Source: Amoebophrya sp. A120 (Eukaryota > Sar > Dinophyceae > Syndiniales > Amoebophryaceae). From it: 64,000 bases of DNA. The notes under the pieces are model-generated. The model was not told where the DNA came from. It saw nothing but the letters and a program-made list of their open reading frames with translations, and made no database searches. Below are positions 45,163-56,109 of the stretch, one piece after another. A program made the translations under genes and the position numbers. Where the stretch lies: positions 11,368,542 to 11,432,541 of the forward strand of contig CAJINV010000004.1 of assembly GCA_905178155.1 (NCBI GenBank). Reading direction: 5' to 3'. Every line of letters begins with the position of its first letter. Within the stretch, counting starts at the first letter, position 1.

Positions 45163-47334
45163 GGGAACGTCTTCCTTCTCCACCAGCCTGTCGATCTCGA
45201 TTTCCATTTTCTCTACCGCCTCCTCATTTTCGAAGTCCTCGGCAATAACTTCCTCCACAGTGAGGCTTCCGACTTTCTCCAGAATCTCGCTGCCTTCCGC
45301 TTGCTCCCTGACAAACTCCCGCATTTCCTTTGTCCTAAAACCCAACAGCAGCGAGCCACTCAGCACGTTCAGCTTGTAGTGCTTGCCCTCGATCAGATTG
45401 AAATCTTTCTGCATCTTGTCGTTCAATTCGATGGAAGCGGTGAACAGCGCCCGGCGGTTGGTTTTCCCGAAATTCAGCTCCAACATCTGGTGCTGTGGTG
45501 AATCTTCATCTTGTTCGTCTTGCATTTCATTATCTTCCCCTCCGACACCTTCGACATTGTCCTGCTCCGCTTGGATGGCAAAGGGGTCAAACTTCATCGA
45601 GTGTTTAATATTATCTGTGTGCGGGTCTTCTACTCTGGGCGGTAACTCTGGTCCCGGCAGTGCTGGAGCGGCACCAGAGACTTCTGCGGGTTGCTGCTCG
45701 TCCCGTCCAGCACCAGGAGTCGGGGGTTCTTTTATCGTTGTTTCGATTTTTACAGCAGCCGCCACAGCACCTATGGAGGACGTAGCGGATGCAATCTTCT
45801 GCGACGTGGCCTGATCTTTTTGTTCCGTAGCTGGGGATTCAGCGACCCGTGTTTGCGGTTTTTCCTCTTGCTCGAAAAGTTGTGGCTTTTCATCTCCTGC
45901 TGGTGCTTGCTGTTCTTCCAGAAAACCGTCTACAGCGCCCACTTTGTTCACTTCCATCCCCAGAACATCCTCTCCGTCCTGGTCCGCCTGTGGCATTGCT
46001 ACGTCTTTGGTACTACCGGCACGACCACGCTCGAGAAAAGGCGCAACAGCCGCACCACTTGGCACTCCCGGAGAAGAGGTGGAGCCAACTTCTTGCCCCA
46101 TCGGAACGTCATCATCCGCAAGCGGCACCGCCTTTATTTCTCGCTTTGGCATGGCCTCGCCTGGAGTTCTGGAGCCATTTTGAAGCCTGTATGTCTGACC
46201 ATGTTGTTCATCTGCCGGCGCCATTTCGACATCTGAGTCGACGTCTTTTTGTGACTTGGTACTGCCATCCACAACACCAACTTGCGCCACATTGAGCGAT
46301 GTTGTTTCCGCCTTTGCTGGGAGCGACACGCCCTCGAACTTATCCCGGATGTTCTTCAGTGTGACCACATTAGAGGTGTCACATTCTTTTTGCTGGTCTG
46401 CGACAAGAACAGCCGTCGTGGAGGGCTGCATCTCCACTAGTACTTTCGCGCACGGAAAAATAAGCCCCGACGGCTCTTCTGGGTGGTGGTCCTGTGGATG
46501 CAATGTGGTCGCCGTGAACGGGCGTGGTGGCTCATCATCATCTTGCTGCTGCAAAAATAAAGTAGCCTTGTCGTTCTCTCCGACGTCCTCCGGGGGAGAC
46601 AAGTGATCATCTTCATCTTTTTCATCTCGCCCGCATGCTAACTCCTCGCGCCGCTCTGGCCGTCTGACGACCTGGCTATCGTGCTGCACACTGGGATTTG
46701 AATTGTTGTCGCACGTCCCCACGTCCACGCCAACTGGTTGCTGGAATACTGGTGTCGCCGTCGTACAACTTCTACCCCAATCATTTTGATGTTCCTCTGG
46801 TCGTTTAGTATGCGTCGATTCTTGGAGCAGGACTTCTGTATCTTCTTGTCCCGGCGCTCGTCCTCCCCAATCCTCGTTTATTCCGACATGATGATTCTCC
46901 GCGCCGCCCGCTTGGTGGTCCCAGTCCCCCGCACCCCAACAAGTACTTCTTCTAGATCCCGCAGTCGTGGTCTCCACCGCAAGCTGCAAGTCCACCCCAA
47001 CATCCCACCCGTCGTCCTCTCCTGTAGCAACTGGTGCGGCAGGCGGCTCGAGATCATCTCCCCAAGTGGAGTAAGCACCATCGTTGTTTTCCGCCGTAGA
47101 GGTCGCCCAATTCTCCTCCCGGGGGAGGGTACTACTACCCCAAGCAGAACTACCGTTGCCGACGACCATTCCCCAAGAATCCTCGGGAGCTCCTTCTATG
47201 CGGTTCGGCTCGCCCCACGAGCAGTCCCCGCCTGGTCCGCCGGGAAGAGTCGGCGGCTGGATTTCGTCCCAGGATTCATTCTCAACCGTGGGGGAGACCA
47301 GCGGGATCGGCGGTGGAAGCTCGTCCCAGGACAT
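45145..47334 (-). CDS. Acidic, WG-motif-rich protein
   Basis: 729 codons, highly acidic and mostly disordered. The first 200 residues hold about a dozen Trp, each beside Gly, Asp or Ser (MSWDEL, ESWDEI, CSWGEP, DSWGMV, SAWGSS, STWGDD, DGWDVG, EDWGGR, NDWGRS). Such WG/GW arrays resemble Argonaute-hook platforms, but adaptin-binding or simple low complexity are alternatives. The last 120 residues (LNFGKTNRRALFTASIELND onward) look folded. The frame stops in the long direct repeat; beyond it another frame reads APAWTGVVYRKFGPPGAST and then a stop, so the true C-terminus may be spliced. Confidence 0.72.
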   Translation of the reverse strand: MSWDELPPPIPLVSPTVENESWDEIQPPTLPGGPGGDCSWGEPNRIEGAPEDSWGMVVGNGSSAWGSSTLPREENWATSTAENNDGAYSTWGDDLEPPAAPVATGEDDGWDVGVDLQLAVETTTAGSRRSTCWGAGDWDHQAGGAENHHVGINEDWGGRAPGQEDTEVLLQESTHTKRPEEHQNDWGRSCTTATPVFQQPVGVDVGTCDNNSNPSVQHDSQVVRRPERREELACGRDEKDEDDHLSPPEDVGENDKATLFLQQQDDDEPPRPFTATTLHPQDHHPEEPSGLIFPCAKVLVEMQPSTTAVLVADQQKECDTSNVVTLKNIRDKFEGVSLPAKAETTSLNVAQVGVVDGSTKSQKDVDSDVEMAPADEQHGQTYRLQNGSRTPGEAMPKREIKAVPLADDDVPMGQEVGSTSSPGVPSGAAVAPFLERGRAGSTKDVAMPQADQDGEDVLGMEVNKVGAVDGFLEEQQAPAGDEKPQLFEQEEKPQTRVAESPATEQKDQATSQKIASATSSIGAVAAAVKIETTIKEPPTPGAGRDEQQPAEVSGAAPALPGPELPPRVEDPHTDNIKHSMKFDPFAIQAEQDNVEGVGGEDNEMQDEQDEDSPQHQMLELNFGKTNRRALFTASIELNDKMQKDFNLIEGKHYKLNVLSGSLLLGFRTKEMREFVREQAEGSEILEKVGSLTVEEVIAEDFENEEAVEKMEIEIDRLVEKEDVPEWNPP

Positions 47335-48326
47335 GGTACTGTGGGCTGAATCTAGAGCGAATCAACATCAAAACCGGGTATTTATTACGTAGCCACGTGC
47401 GCAGGCAAGCGCGACTTGAAAAAAAAAGACAACTAGCACAGCTAAGGAAATGGAAGTACCTGCTGACAACAATACCTGCTGAGAATTCCGCCGCGATACA
47501 GTGCTTGGAAAGCCCAGGTACACAAGTGTGGATGTTATCCTTCAGTTTGTCACAGCTACTTTGCACCAGCTACTTGAATGCAGAACCACTGAATCTACCA
47601 AGCGAAAACTTCGAAACAAAACCCAAATCACCCAGACACGACCGAACCTAAAATTGCCCCTAAAACCCCGCCACTAAAAGACCGAATTGGCTTCGCCCGT
47701 GCAACCCGTGGGTTCAAGCATCTAATAACGCCGATAATTCTTGTTCATCCCGAAAGCAGGTGGAAATGACACGAGCATGGATGTGTAAAGGTGGTCCGAA
47801 GCAACGAAGCGTGTCCCTGTTTCAACTCCATGTGCATACGACCCCCGCCATGCAGAAGATACAACGCAAGTACTACAACTGTCGCAAAGAGATATATTTA
47901 TAGAAGCAGTTGCTTCTTGTTGTATTTGCGAGTGCATCATGTCTTTCTTCTTTCTCTGCAACTTAACGAGTGGTTGTATACACAGTTGTTCCTCCAACGT
48001 TAATTTCTAAAAATGTACAAAGAGTCCTTTGTGATCAATTTAGTGTACGTATGAACTTGTTACTATCTTCATGCACGTGCGTTGGTAAATTTCGATAAAA
48101 TTTCAATTTTTTCTTCTGAAGTGTAAAAAATGAAACCACCTTCCTACGAGTCCCGCTCCGACCCGCTCTTGTCACCGTCGTCCGCATATGCACCGCAAAA
48201 GTGTCACTGCCACTATGCAAAGATTTTTGTCTCTCTGATCATGACCCCGAGAAGCAAGGAAGTGTATGCATCGCGTTTGTTGAAAAAGCCGGTAGTTTTT
48301 CCGCAGTAGGAGTAAGTACTGTAATA
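47335..48326. other. Intergenic region
   Basis: About 1 kb between the WG-rich gene start and the next gene's stop. Nothing recognised. Confidence 0.5.
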
Positions 48327-49797
48327 TTAACCTTCATCCATGCTAAATGAAATCCCTGAAAACGACACTTTTGCTTGGCATACCGCGTTGCTGCTTTCCT
48401 CACACAGGTCCTCTGTACTGGCGACACTGAGCTTCGACCTTTTCTGTTTCTCCGCAGTAGTACTCGCACCAGATTGATGAGCAGTCCGACGTCCTCCGTG
48501 AAACGCGTCTGGTAGATGCAGCTTCTCGCCTCCGCAACTAGCATGATCTCCACTACTGCTAAGAAGTTCAATCAACCGCGCCTCCGCGTTTCGATCACAG
48601 AAGACCACTTGCTGTCCGAAGTGCTGGCCGAGCTGGAGTTGTGATGATCTTGGTCCACCGGGAGCGGATGTCGTGTCATCTCTGCTTTTTCTATTTCTCC
48701 GCAGTAAGAGAAGAAAGTTGACCTCGGGTCTTGTACTCCTGCTGTAGTTGAAACAACCCGTTTTTATTCCCCAGGGAGACGAAGCAGCTCCGCAATGTAG
48801 TCCTTGCAACAACTCCTCCTCCGCTGTTCGTCCGCTTCTTTCACGGCCACAAGTAGAAACCACAAGGTCACTGAGCGGCTCCCGCAAGATGTGACTTCCG
48901 TCGTCGTGCCGAAAGAATTATCAAATGCAAAAGTGTCTGAGTCTGGAAGGATGCAACTTGTGATGCGCATTTCAGAACAGAGAGAGCTCTCTCATGCATG
49001 GGTAGCAAAAGCTGCCCACTTTCTGTCACCGAATAATTGGGGGATTTGTCATGCGGATTCGGCATTACGGAAGCTTCTCGAAACCTGTAATGCTAGAGCT
49101 TCCTTGCCAGACCTTCTGTGTCATGCAAAAACAGCATGACTCTTCCAGACCCAGACATTTTTACATTTGATAAGAATTGAGTGGCTTCCGCTTCGGAGAA
49201 GGAAATCCCGAGAACACTGCCAAATTGCTGGAACTTTTCCTGCAGAGGGGAGGCTCTGGTGCCTACGACCTGGACAACGTACACGTTGTCCGTCGTTACC
49301 ATGTAGTAGCAATTGCCACACCGCTCCGCGTCTCCGTAGGTTTCCACTGCTTCAACCAGATTCGCGATCAGATGCAGAAGACAGGACGCGAAGATGACCA
49401 GCACAACCGCCGTTTGGTCGCGAGAGAGCTGGCAGTGGAAAAAACCAGCTTCGACTTCTTCGAGCCTTTTTCTGGAAGTGATATCTTCACTTCTCCAACC
49501 GCCCCAGTAGATTAGTACTGCTGCAGACACCGCCGTACACACGGCGGCGAGGGCGGAAACTGCGAGGGAGTTCGCTTTCTGCTTTTCGAGCAGTTTCATG
49601 TTTTCTTCTCCAAAACGCCAGATGGTCTTGATCTTCTCCTCTTGCGTGTTAGTGTTCGTGTGCTGTCCTTCAGAGATAGCATTTTCTCTGCATTTGTCCT
49701 TTTTTGTCTGCAAATACGCGTTGAAAAAAGCGGTCCACAGGAGGGCATCCTCCCCTGTAGCGCCGGAGAGCAGCAGCTCGGTAGAGGACATCGACAT
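48327..49797 (-). CDS. Putative two-helix membrane protein, function unknown
   Basis: Exons 49173-49797 and 48327-48915; 402 residues, divisible by three after dropping one duplication copy. Residues around 75-98 (SLAVSALAAVCTAVSAAVLI) and 125-147 (AVVLVIFASCLLHLIANLV) are membrane helices. Between them lies a short basic/acidic loop; after them a folded segment (NCYYMVTTDNVYVVQVVG, FGSVLGISFSEAEATQFF). The second half is polar and low in hydrophobics. I do not recognise the family. An in-frame ATG at 49791 is an alternative start. Confidence 0.72.
48916..49172 (-). mobile_element. Introner, family A
   Basis: Exact duplication AGAAT (48911-48915, 49173-49177). Removal gives EATQFFRHDDGSHIL. 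Confidence 0.92.
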
Positions 49798-50976
49798 GGT
49801 TTTTGAGTTACGTGCCTATAATAAAATCCACCATATTTGTTCTATCTTCTGTAAACACTGAACGCCAAACAGAAGGCGGCACTTAAATAATGTCACACAG
49901 CACCATTTTGTTGTTGCCACACCGGACTACATCCGTCGGAAGAAGTAAATGAGCTTGTACTGGTACGCGACACGACATAAGTAATTAAAGCCGCTGCGAA
50001 AGTAAAGGCAAAATAAACGTACAGGCTAAGAAGAAAATGAAAAACTAGATCTTTGTGCGACGATAATTCTTGCCGTTCTTGGTTTCCGACGATAATTCTA
50101 TACCCAGATTCTGAATACTAGGCAGAAGACCGCCGCGACGAATACAATAAACAGACGACTGTGCGGCGCTGCACCCCCTGTGCGGTACAAGATCAACATC
50201 GCCTTCCACACCCAAACGACAGTTTTTGCATGACCCTTAGGCAGTGCGCCATAAGAACTACGACCTAGCGACCCCTAAGGGCGCGAGCATGATCCCAGTT
50301 ATTTTCATTTACTTAGACTGATCAAGCCTACGGCAAATCGTCCACACGAAAAATCGTCCACACGACCGATGAAGGTGAAGCACGCGTACGAATAGGAATT
50401 ATACCACGGACGTCGTACCACGAATATTTATTATTTATGTAACACCACGCACTGACACAAAAAAAAAACTTCAGGCCTCATAGTCCTCGTCATGACGTCG
50501 TACTTATTTTCAAACGAAAGCTGGAAAATCTTTCGATACCGGTATCTCTTAAGTGAAAAATCTCCACCATGACGAGGGCATCTAGAAAAACAAAACGCCC
50601 CGAAATGGATGCGCAAACTTCGTGGTAGACGATCAATATAGGTCCTGCTTAGCATTGGCGTTCAACACTGCTACGAAATAGCTCAGGATCCATCAGAAAG
50701 TCGAACTTCAAAAACAAAGGGTACGGGGGAAAAAGAAAAAATAAGCCCGAAATCATGACTACTAGGTAGGAGATGATCAAAATATTTTTGCGTTCTAGCT
50801 CAGTCCGCTTTTAACCTCGAAAATGTGATTCGAGTATCTATATCGCGGCAGTACGGAACGAGCAGCAAAAGAATAACGATAGCGGCCGAAAACATAAACA
50901 TGAGAAGGAAATAAAACGAGGAGCTGCTAAGTATACGTCTTCTCATTTGGGTAGAAACTCCTCTTCATCGTCCGAC
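49798..50976. other. Intergenic region
   Basis: About 1.2 kb. Two short direct repeats (CGACGATAATTCT at about 50061 and 50087; ATCGTCCACACGA at about 50337 and 50353). No gene seen. Confidence 0.5.
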
Positions 50977-53900
50977 CTACTCCGTCTTTCCGAACATGCC
51001 TTGCAAAACTTTGTTCTTCTTCAGTGCCTCCTGTTCTGGCGTCAGCTCCGTGGTCATCTCAATGCTTGTACTCCCCCCCGGAGCCCCCGAGCCTGTGCTC
51101 ACGCCCCCTCCGTCTGACGCACCACCCCCGCCTCCCTCTGGCGTCGTCTTCGACGAAGCTTGTTGTTTCAGCTTACTCATCGTCCGTCCCCACAGGCTCG
51201 CGCCGCGCGACATAAAGCCCTGCGCCTTCCCGGAAGCTGCGCCGAGATTGCCGCGGGAATTCGACTCCTTCAGCAACTTCGTTTGTTGCTCCAGCAATTC
51301 GGTCTGGTGGTGCTTTTCTTGTTCCTCCGCCTTGTCGTGGCGCCACACCTCGAACCGGGTCAGCGCGATGATAAAAACCAGAATTGCGACGGCGATGTAG
51401 AACAACACCATCAGGTAATTCGACAACCAGGTTGATTCCTCCCCCTTCGGCAGGTGCTCCTCCGCCATCAACAAGAACACCACGAGAGCAAGCATCAGTG
51501 TGACCATGTAGCCCACCCGTTCCCCGCTCTGCCACGGGATGAAGGGGGCGAGGAGCAGCATCATCAGCAACAGAATCACACCCGGGACGACGAAAGTCGC
51601 CGTGTAGACCTTCGACTGCCGCTCGGCCTCTAACGAAAAGTGGAACGTCTCGTACGGGAAAGGGCAGCAGTTCCAGAGCTTGGAGACCAAATACCCTTTT
51701 GTTCTCGCGATTTTCCACTCCGAATTGACCATCACCTCCTGCGCGTTGATGTCCACGCCGGATGTGAAGTCGTCATTTGGTGCGGAGGTGTCGTAGGGCA
51801 GCAGCTTTAGGGCGCCGGCGTCGTAGCCCCAGCTGCCCATCTTGTACTCGCAGGTTTGCGTGTCGTAGGGAAAATCGGCCAGCTTGAAGTTGCACAGTGC
51901 CTGCGGTTTGATACAACAAAAATCTCTATATGTACGTACGACAACATCATTCAAGAAAGCGTACAACATGGCAAGGAGATATTTTTCCGACACCATCGTG
52001 ATAGCTGCGGCGACTTCTGAAACGAAAAAAGAAAAACGTTCACGACACAGGCATAAGTAAATGAAGCAAACCTCAGTACCTTCGTCATCCCCGGTCGACT
52101 CCAGATCACAAGCCCGCTGCGGTACAAGCTCGCTTGGCTCTGCACGAGGTTGTCGAACGGTTTTTCCGCGGTGTTGTACAGTAACAGGTCCTATCAAATG
52201 CAAAAATGTCTGGGTCTGGAAGAATGCAACTCTGGAACTTGTGATGCTGCCTTTGGATTCTTATGGCGATGGCAGAAACTTTTTGCTCCAAAACTTTTTT
52301 TTTTTTGGGCATGCAATTCATTCATCATGAAAACCAGACACCTTCTGGGCGGTGAATATTCCGCGCATGAGCAGGGCGGCTTTTTCTGTAGGCTGAGCTA
52401 GCTAGTCTGAATACAGGCACAAGGCCCGCCGGCCCGTCGGCTGCGTCACGGATTCGCCCTGAGCCCTTTGGCCTCGAGGTGCGTGACAGCTAGGTCCCCT
52501 GCCGCGGCCTTGGCGTATCGAGAACTAGTTCAGGATTTGGCAGCGCAATGCTGACTGTTCGCACAAGAGCGGCAATCTCAAACGAGCATGGCCAGGGGGC
52601 CTGGCGTGCCATAGCTTCCAAAGTACTCTGCGAGGCACAGACAGTGTAGGCGTACAGAGCCAATAAAGTCGCCCAGTTTATTCCGGGCCCGATTGTGTAA
52701 AGCCCGTCCTTGCGGGGTTCGCGTGATCATTTTTCCTGACATTGCTTTTGAAAAGCTGCAAACTTGCGGAAGCAAAAAGAGGGCTCGGGCCCCCCCTTGA
52801 GGGGGGGGGGGTTTGGGGGACCCCCCTTCGTGGAGATACCAATGGGGAGCACCCTTCTGAGAAGACCCAAAAAGGGGGGGGGGTTTGGGGGTGCCTCTGG
52901 GGGTACCCCTTGAAAGCTTTTGCTTGCTTCCGGAGACACAAGATTCTTTTGCTCTTTGCAAAGCAACCGGGGCTGAAAAGGGCTGGCCCGAGACCAAAAC
53001 CCGAAGTCGCTGCGTATCCGCGGCGGCTAAGTCGTCGGCGCCGTCGCGCTTAGCTTTCAACTGTTTGACAGCCGAGTATGACCACATTTTTTGCCTGCCG
53101 GGGCACGGGCCGGCTGTTTGCCACGGACCGCGGCACAAACGGCCACGGTTTGGCTGCGTATTTCTTTTATTCGACCAGTGCCATCCCATGCGGTGGCTAT
53201 CCGGCTCCTGCGCATGCCGTCACGGACCAATTCCGGGACGCAACCGCCGGCGAAGTTTTCCTTGTTTCTGCTTACAGGCTAACGAGCTTCAGAGAGGCAC
53301 AAAGCCGGCGCGCTCATGCGTGAGATATTTGCCGCTGAGAAGATGGCTACTTTTCGCGCTGGGTGATTCGCATGCCCAAAAAAAAAAAAGTTTTGAAGCA
53401 AAAAGTTTCTGCCATCGCCATAATTCTCAAAAAATCTGTATTGCATGAGCAGCCAAGGGAACGCGTTTTTTGCTACGCGAAGAGGGCATTTGCCATGCGG
53501 AATAGGCATCAACAACTCCTCAAAGAATCTGTGACGCTAGGGCATGCATCACAGACATCATGGCTCATACAAAACGCGCATGACAAGTCTCAGAATCTTC
53601 CAGACCCAGACATTTCTACATTTGATAGGTCCGGCACCCAGACCGACCGGCCCTGAATCGGGTCGGTGGGTACGGAGATCATCGCAGGCGTTTCCACCTG
53701 CCGGGTCACCAGTGTATACCCCAGCGACTGCAGTACCGTGGCGTCCTCTTCGTTCACGATCTTGAACGAGTTCGGGTCACCGCTGGCGATCAAATCTGGC
53801 GTCCCCATCACGGTGGTGACGTTCAGGAACTGCGGGTAGACCAGGCGGTGGTCCGTCCATTTCTGCCGCAGCCAGATCGCGATCCGGATGGTGCCGTCGA

Positions 53901-54805
53901 GTTGGTCCAAGTTCTCCAGCGCTTGCACGTAGATCTGGATCCGCACGTTGGTCGCGGGCACGGAGGGGAGGGTAAAGTTCCCCGAGGAAGTCCGGATGTC
54001 GTTCAGCGCCAGCTGGTCGATCGGCCGGGAGTCGGCTTGGTACCCCTTGAAAAGGTATCAAATGTAAAAATGTCTGGGTCTGGAAGAATGCAACTTGTCA
54101 TGCTAAATCCGAATCATGCAGAAATCTGTGTTGCATGAGTGCCAAAAGCTGTCTCCTTTTGACCAAGTTGAGAGGGAGTTTCTCATGCAGGAAAGGCATG
54201 ATAGAGCCCTAAAAGAATCTGTCATGCTGGGTCTCGCATTCCAGACCTCATGGGTCATGGAAAACCTGCATCACAAATCTCGTATTCTTCCAGACCCAGA
54301 CATTTTTACATTTGATAAAAGGTTCGCCTTCAAAACCTCCTCGGCGGTGAGCGACCGCCGCGTCTCCGCCTATGAAAAGGAAAAATCCCCCCTCCCCATA
54401 TCAAAAGGGAAGTCTGTGATGCTGGATTTGCGTACACAAATCAGATTTGTATTGCAGGAAGGCACTGCGGCCAGATCCCCAGGTTAGGGAGGGGCGTATG
54501 GATCTAGTTGGTCAGCATTGCAAACGGCTGACCTTTAGACCCAACAGCATGACCAATCGCTTCCATAATGGGGCGGAAGCTTCTGCCCTTGTCTTCTTGC
54601 AAGACAAATGTGATTTGTGACCTCAAGTCAGCAACAGAAATTTTCGGAAAGATACCTTTTCGATATGGGGAGGGGGGATTTTTCCTCTCAATACCGCCGG
54701 GTGAGTGTACTGCGCGGCGGCAGACTGGGTCTGCTCGTTGTGGACGAGACTCAGGAAGAAGAGCGAAGAGGCTAAACGCCTCCGCGCGATCTTCCAGGAG
54801 GACAT
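50977..54805 (-). CDS. Cys-loop (pentameric ligand-gated) ion channel subunit
   Basis: Exons 54694-54805, 54318-54370, 53628-54055, 52080-52191, 50977-51900; exactly 537 residues after dropping three duplication copies. Signal peptide MSSWKIARRRLASSLFFLSL; extracellular ligand-binding domain with NVRIQIYVQALENLDQLDG, RQKWTDHRLVY, VWVPDLLLYNTAE and YRSGLVIWSRPG; then the defining loop C-x13-C (CNFKLADFPYDTQTC) followed by KMGSWGYD; four membrane helices (TATFVVPGVILLLMMLLL, VGYMVTLMLALVVFLLM, LMVLFYIAVAILVFIIAL for three of them) and a charged, Gly-rich cytoplasmic tail. The fourth helix is not obvious after the third. One GT-AG intron (51901-52079) and three introners. Ligand and ion selectivity cannot be read. 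Confidence 0.92.
52192..53627 (-). mobile_element. Introner, family A, enlarged by a nested element
   Basis: Exact duplication GGTCC (52187-52191, 53628-53632). Removal joins VWVPDL to LLYNTAEKPF, a conserved channel motif. Confidence 0.95.
52262..53422. mobile_element. Nested introner-like element inside an introner
   Basis: TATGGCGATGGCAGAAACTT at the left and its mirror AAGTTTCTGCCATCGCCATA at the right; own exact duplication ATTCT (52257-52261, 53423-53427). Interior has a G-run hairpin region (52790-52910) and shares sequence with 44125-45068. Confidence 0.93.
54056..54317 (-). mobile_element. Introner, family A, reference copy
   Basis: Perfect 31-bp terminal inverted repeats and exact duplication AAAGG (54051-54055, 54318-54322). 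Seven or more TCATGC/GCATGA words inside. Confidence 0.96.
54371..54693 (-). mobile_element. Introner, family B
   Basis: Exact duplication CCGCC (54366-54370, 54694-54698). Removal gives YTHPAETRRSLTAEEV just after the signal peptide. Confidence 0.94.
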
Positions 54806-56109
54806 AGTGGTTTCTGGGATAGTAGGGTTGGGGATTCAAAAACAGCTCAACATTCCAACATATTACGTATGATTGGTTTTTAAGATGCTACGCGCGATTT
54901 GGTCGCGCCTGCAGGTATAGGAGAGCTACAAATGAGGAAATTTGTATGTAATTGTATGAATAGCTGGTTCTGGGAGGTCCTGGAAGAAGTGGAAAGATAG
55001 ATAAATGCTCAGAGTCCCAAGAACAAATTGTAGGACGATTGCACGAGCACGAGCTGCACGGACTGCACGATTGCAATTTTTAGGCACGAGTACCGAAGAT
55101 GCTTGTTGTGTTTCGCACGAAGTGGAACCAACCGAGAGTGGAGCAGCACTTAGGAGGAACGAACGTGACTGACTTCGCAGCGTCTACGGCTGTCGGACTT
55201 TACGCTTCAATGAATAGGGTCAGAGTCAGTACCGAGGGCAAAAGATCTTGACCAACCGACACAGCAAGTACCACAGCGTCCAGGTAATATCAAATATATT
55301 CTGTCAGTCTTCCATTTGTCATGAAACCCGAAACGGAAATTCAAGAACAGACAAGACCATTCTCACACAAATTCAATCATGCAGCTTGTCAAGAGGACGG
55401 TACTTATCCAACATACTTGAAACGCGACTGACTCGGTCTTGTTCTCGTACGGTGAACACAGCAACCTCCCTGTCAGTTCACAACTTGTTGCAGTCGAACA
55501 GTGTTACACTGCGGTTGACTTTGTGAATTTTCGATATCATGAAGCCCCAGGCCCCGTCCAGATCCAGTGTGGCATTGATGTTGGTGAGAAACTATGGTAT
55601 GGGTTATTCATGCGTCGCTCCAATCAAAATACACGGTGAAAGAAACAGGATATATTTCCCAAAATACTACTTGAAGCCTTTGCCACAACTTGCTTCGCTG
55701 TCGCCATAGTACGAGTACGACTAACGTATCTGCTTGTACATGAGAGACATACGTGGTGGTCTCTCTCCTTCAATTTCAAACAATGAATTTGTACAGTACT
55801 CTTGGCAAACGTACTTACCCATTATAATGTTCAAAGCCAAACCACCTCGAAAAATCAGGTATCCTGACACACTTGCCATTCTGCCCCCCGTCAAACGCGC
55901 TGACGCAACAGCAAAAAATATCTACGATAGGAAAACTCGGTCGATTTGCATGGGTAGAGAGAATTAAGTAACACGAAACGGGTTGAAAGATCAGCAGGCC
56001 AACAACTGATCAAGTCTTATGAGTTTGCGTCATAGGCATAGGGTAAGTAAAATACGTAAAGAAACACGCGCTGCTGCAAAGCTACGTTACCGTGAGGCGA
56101 AGGTCTCCA
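54806..56109. other. Intergenic region upstream of the channel gene
   Basis: About 1.3 kb, moderately AT-rich; no supported gene or repeat. Confidence 0.5.

Noticed and set aside
52578-53448. Similar proline-rich frames in the nested element
   Set aside because: Same G-run artefact; no start context or domain.
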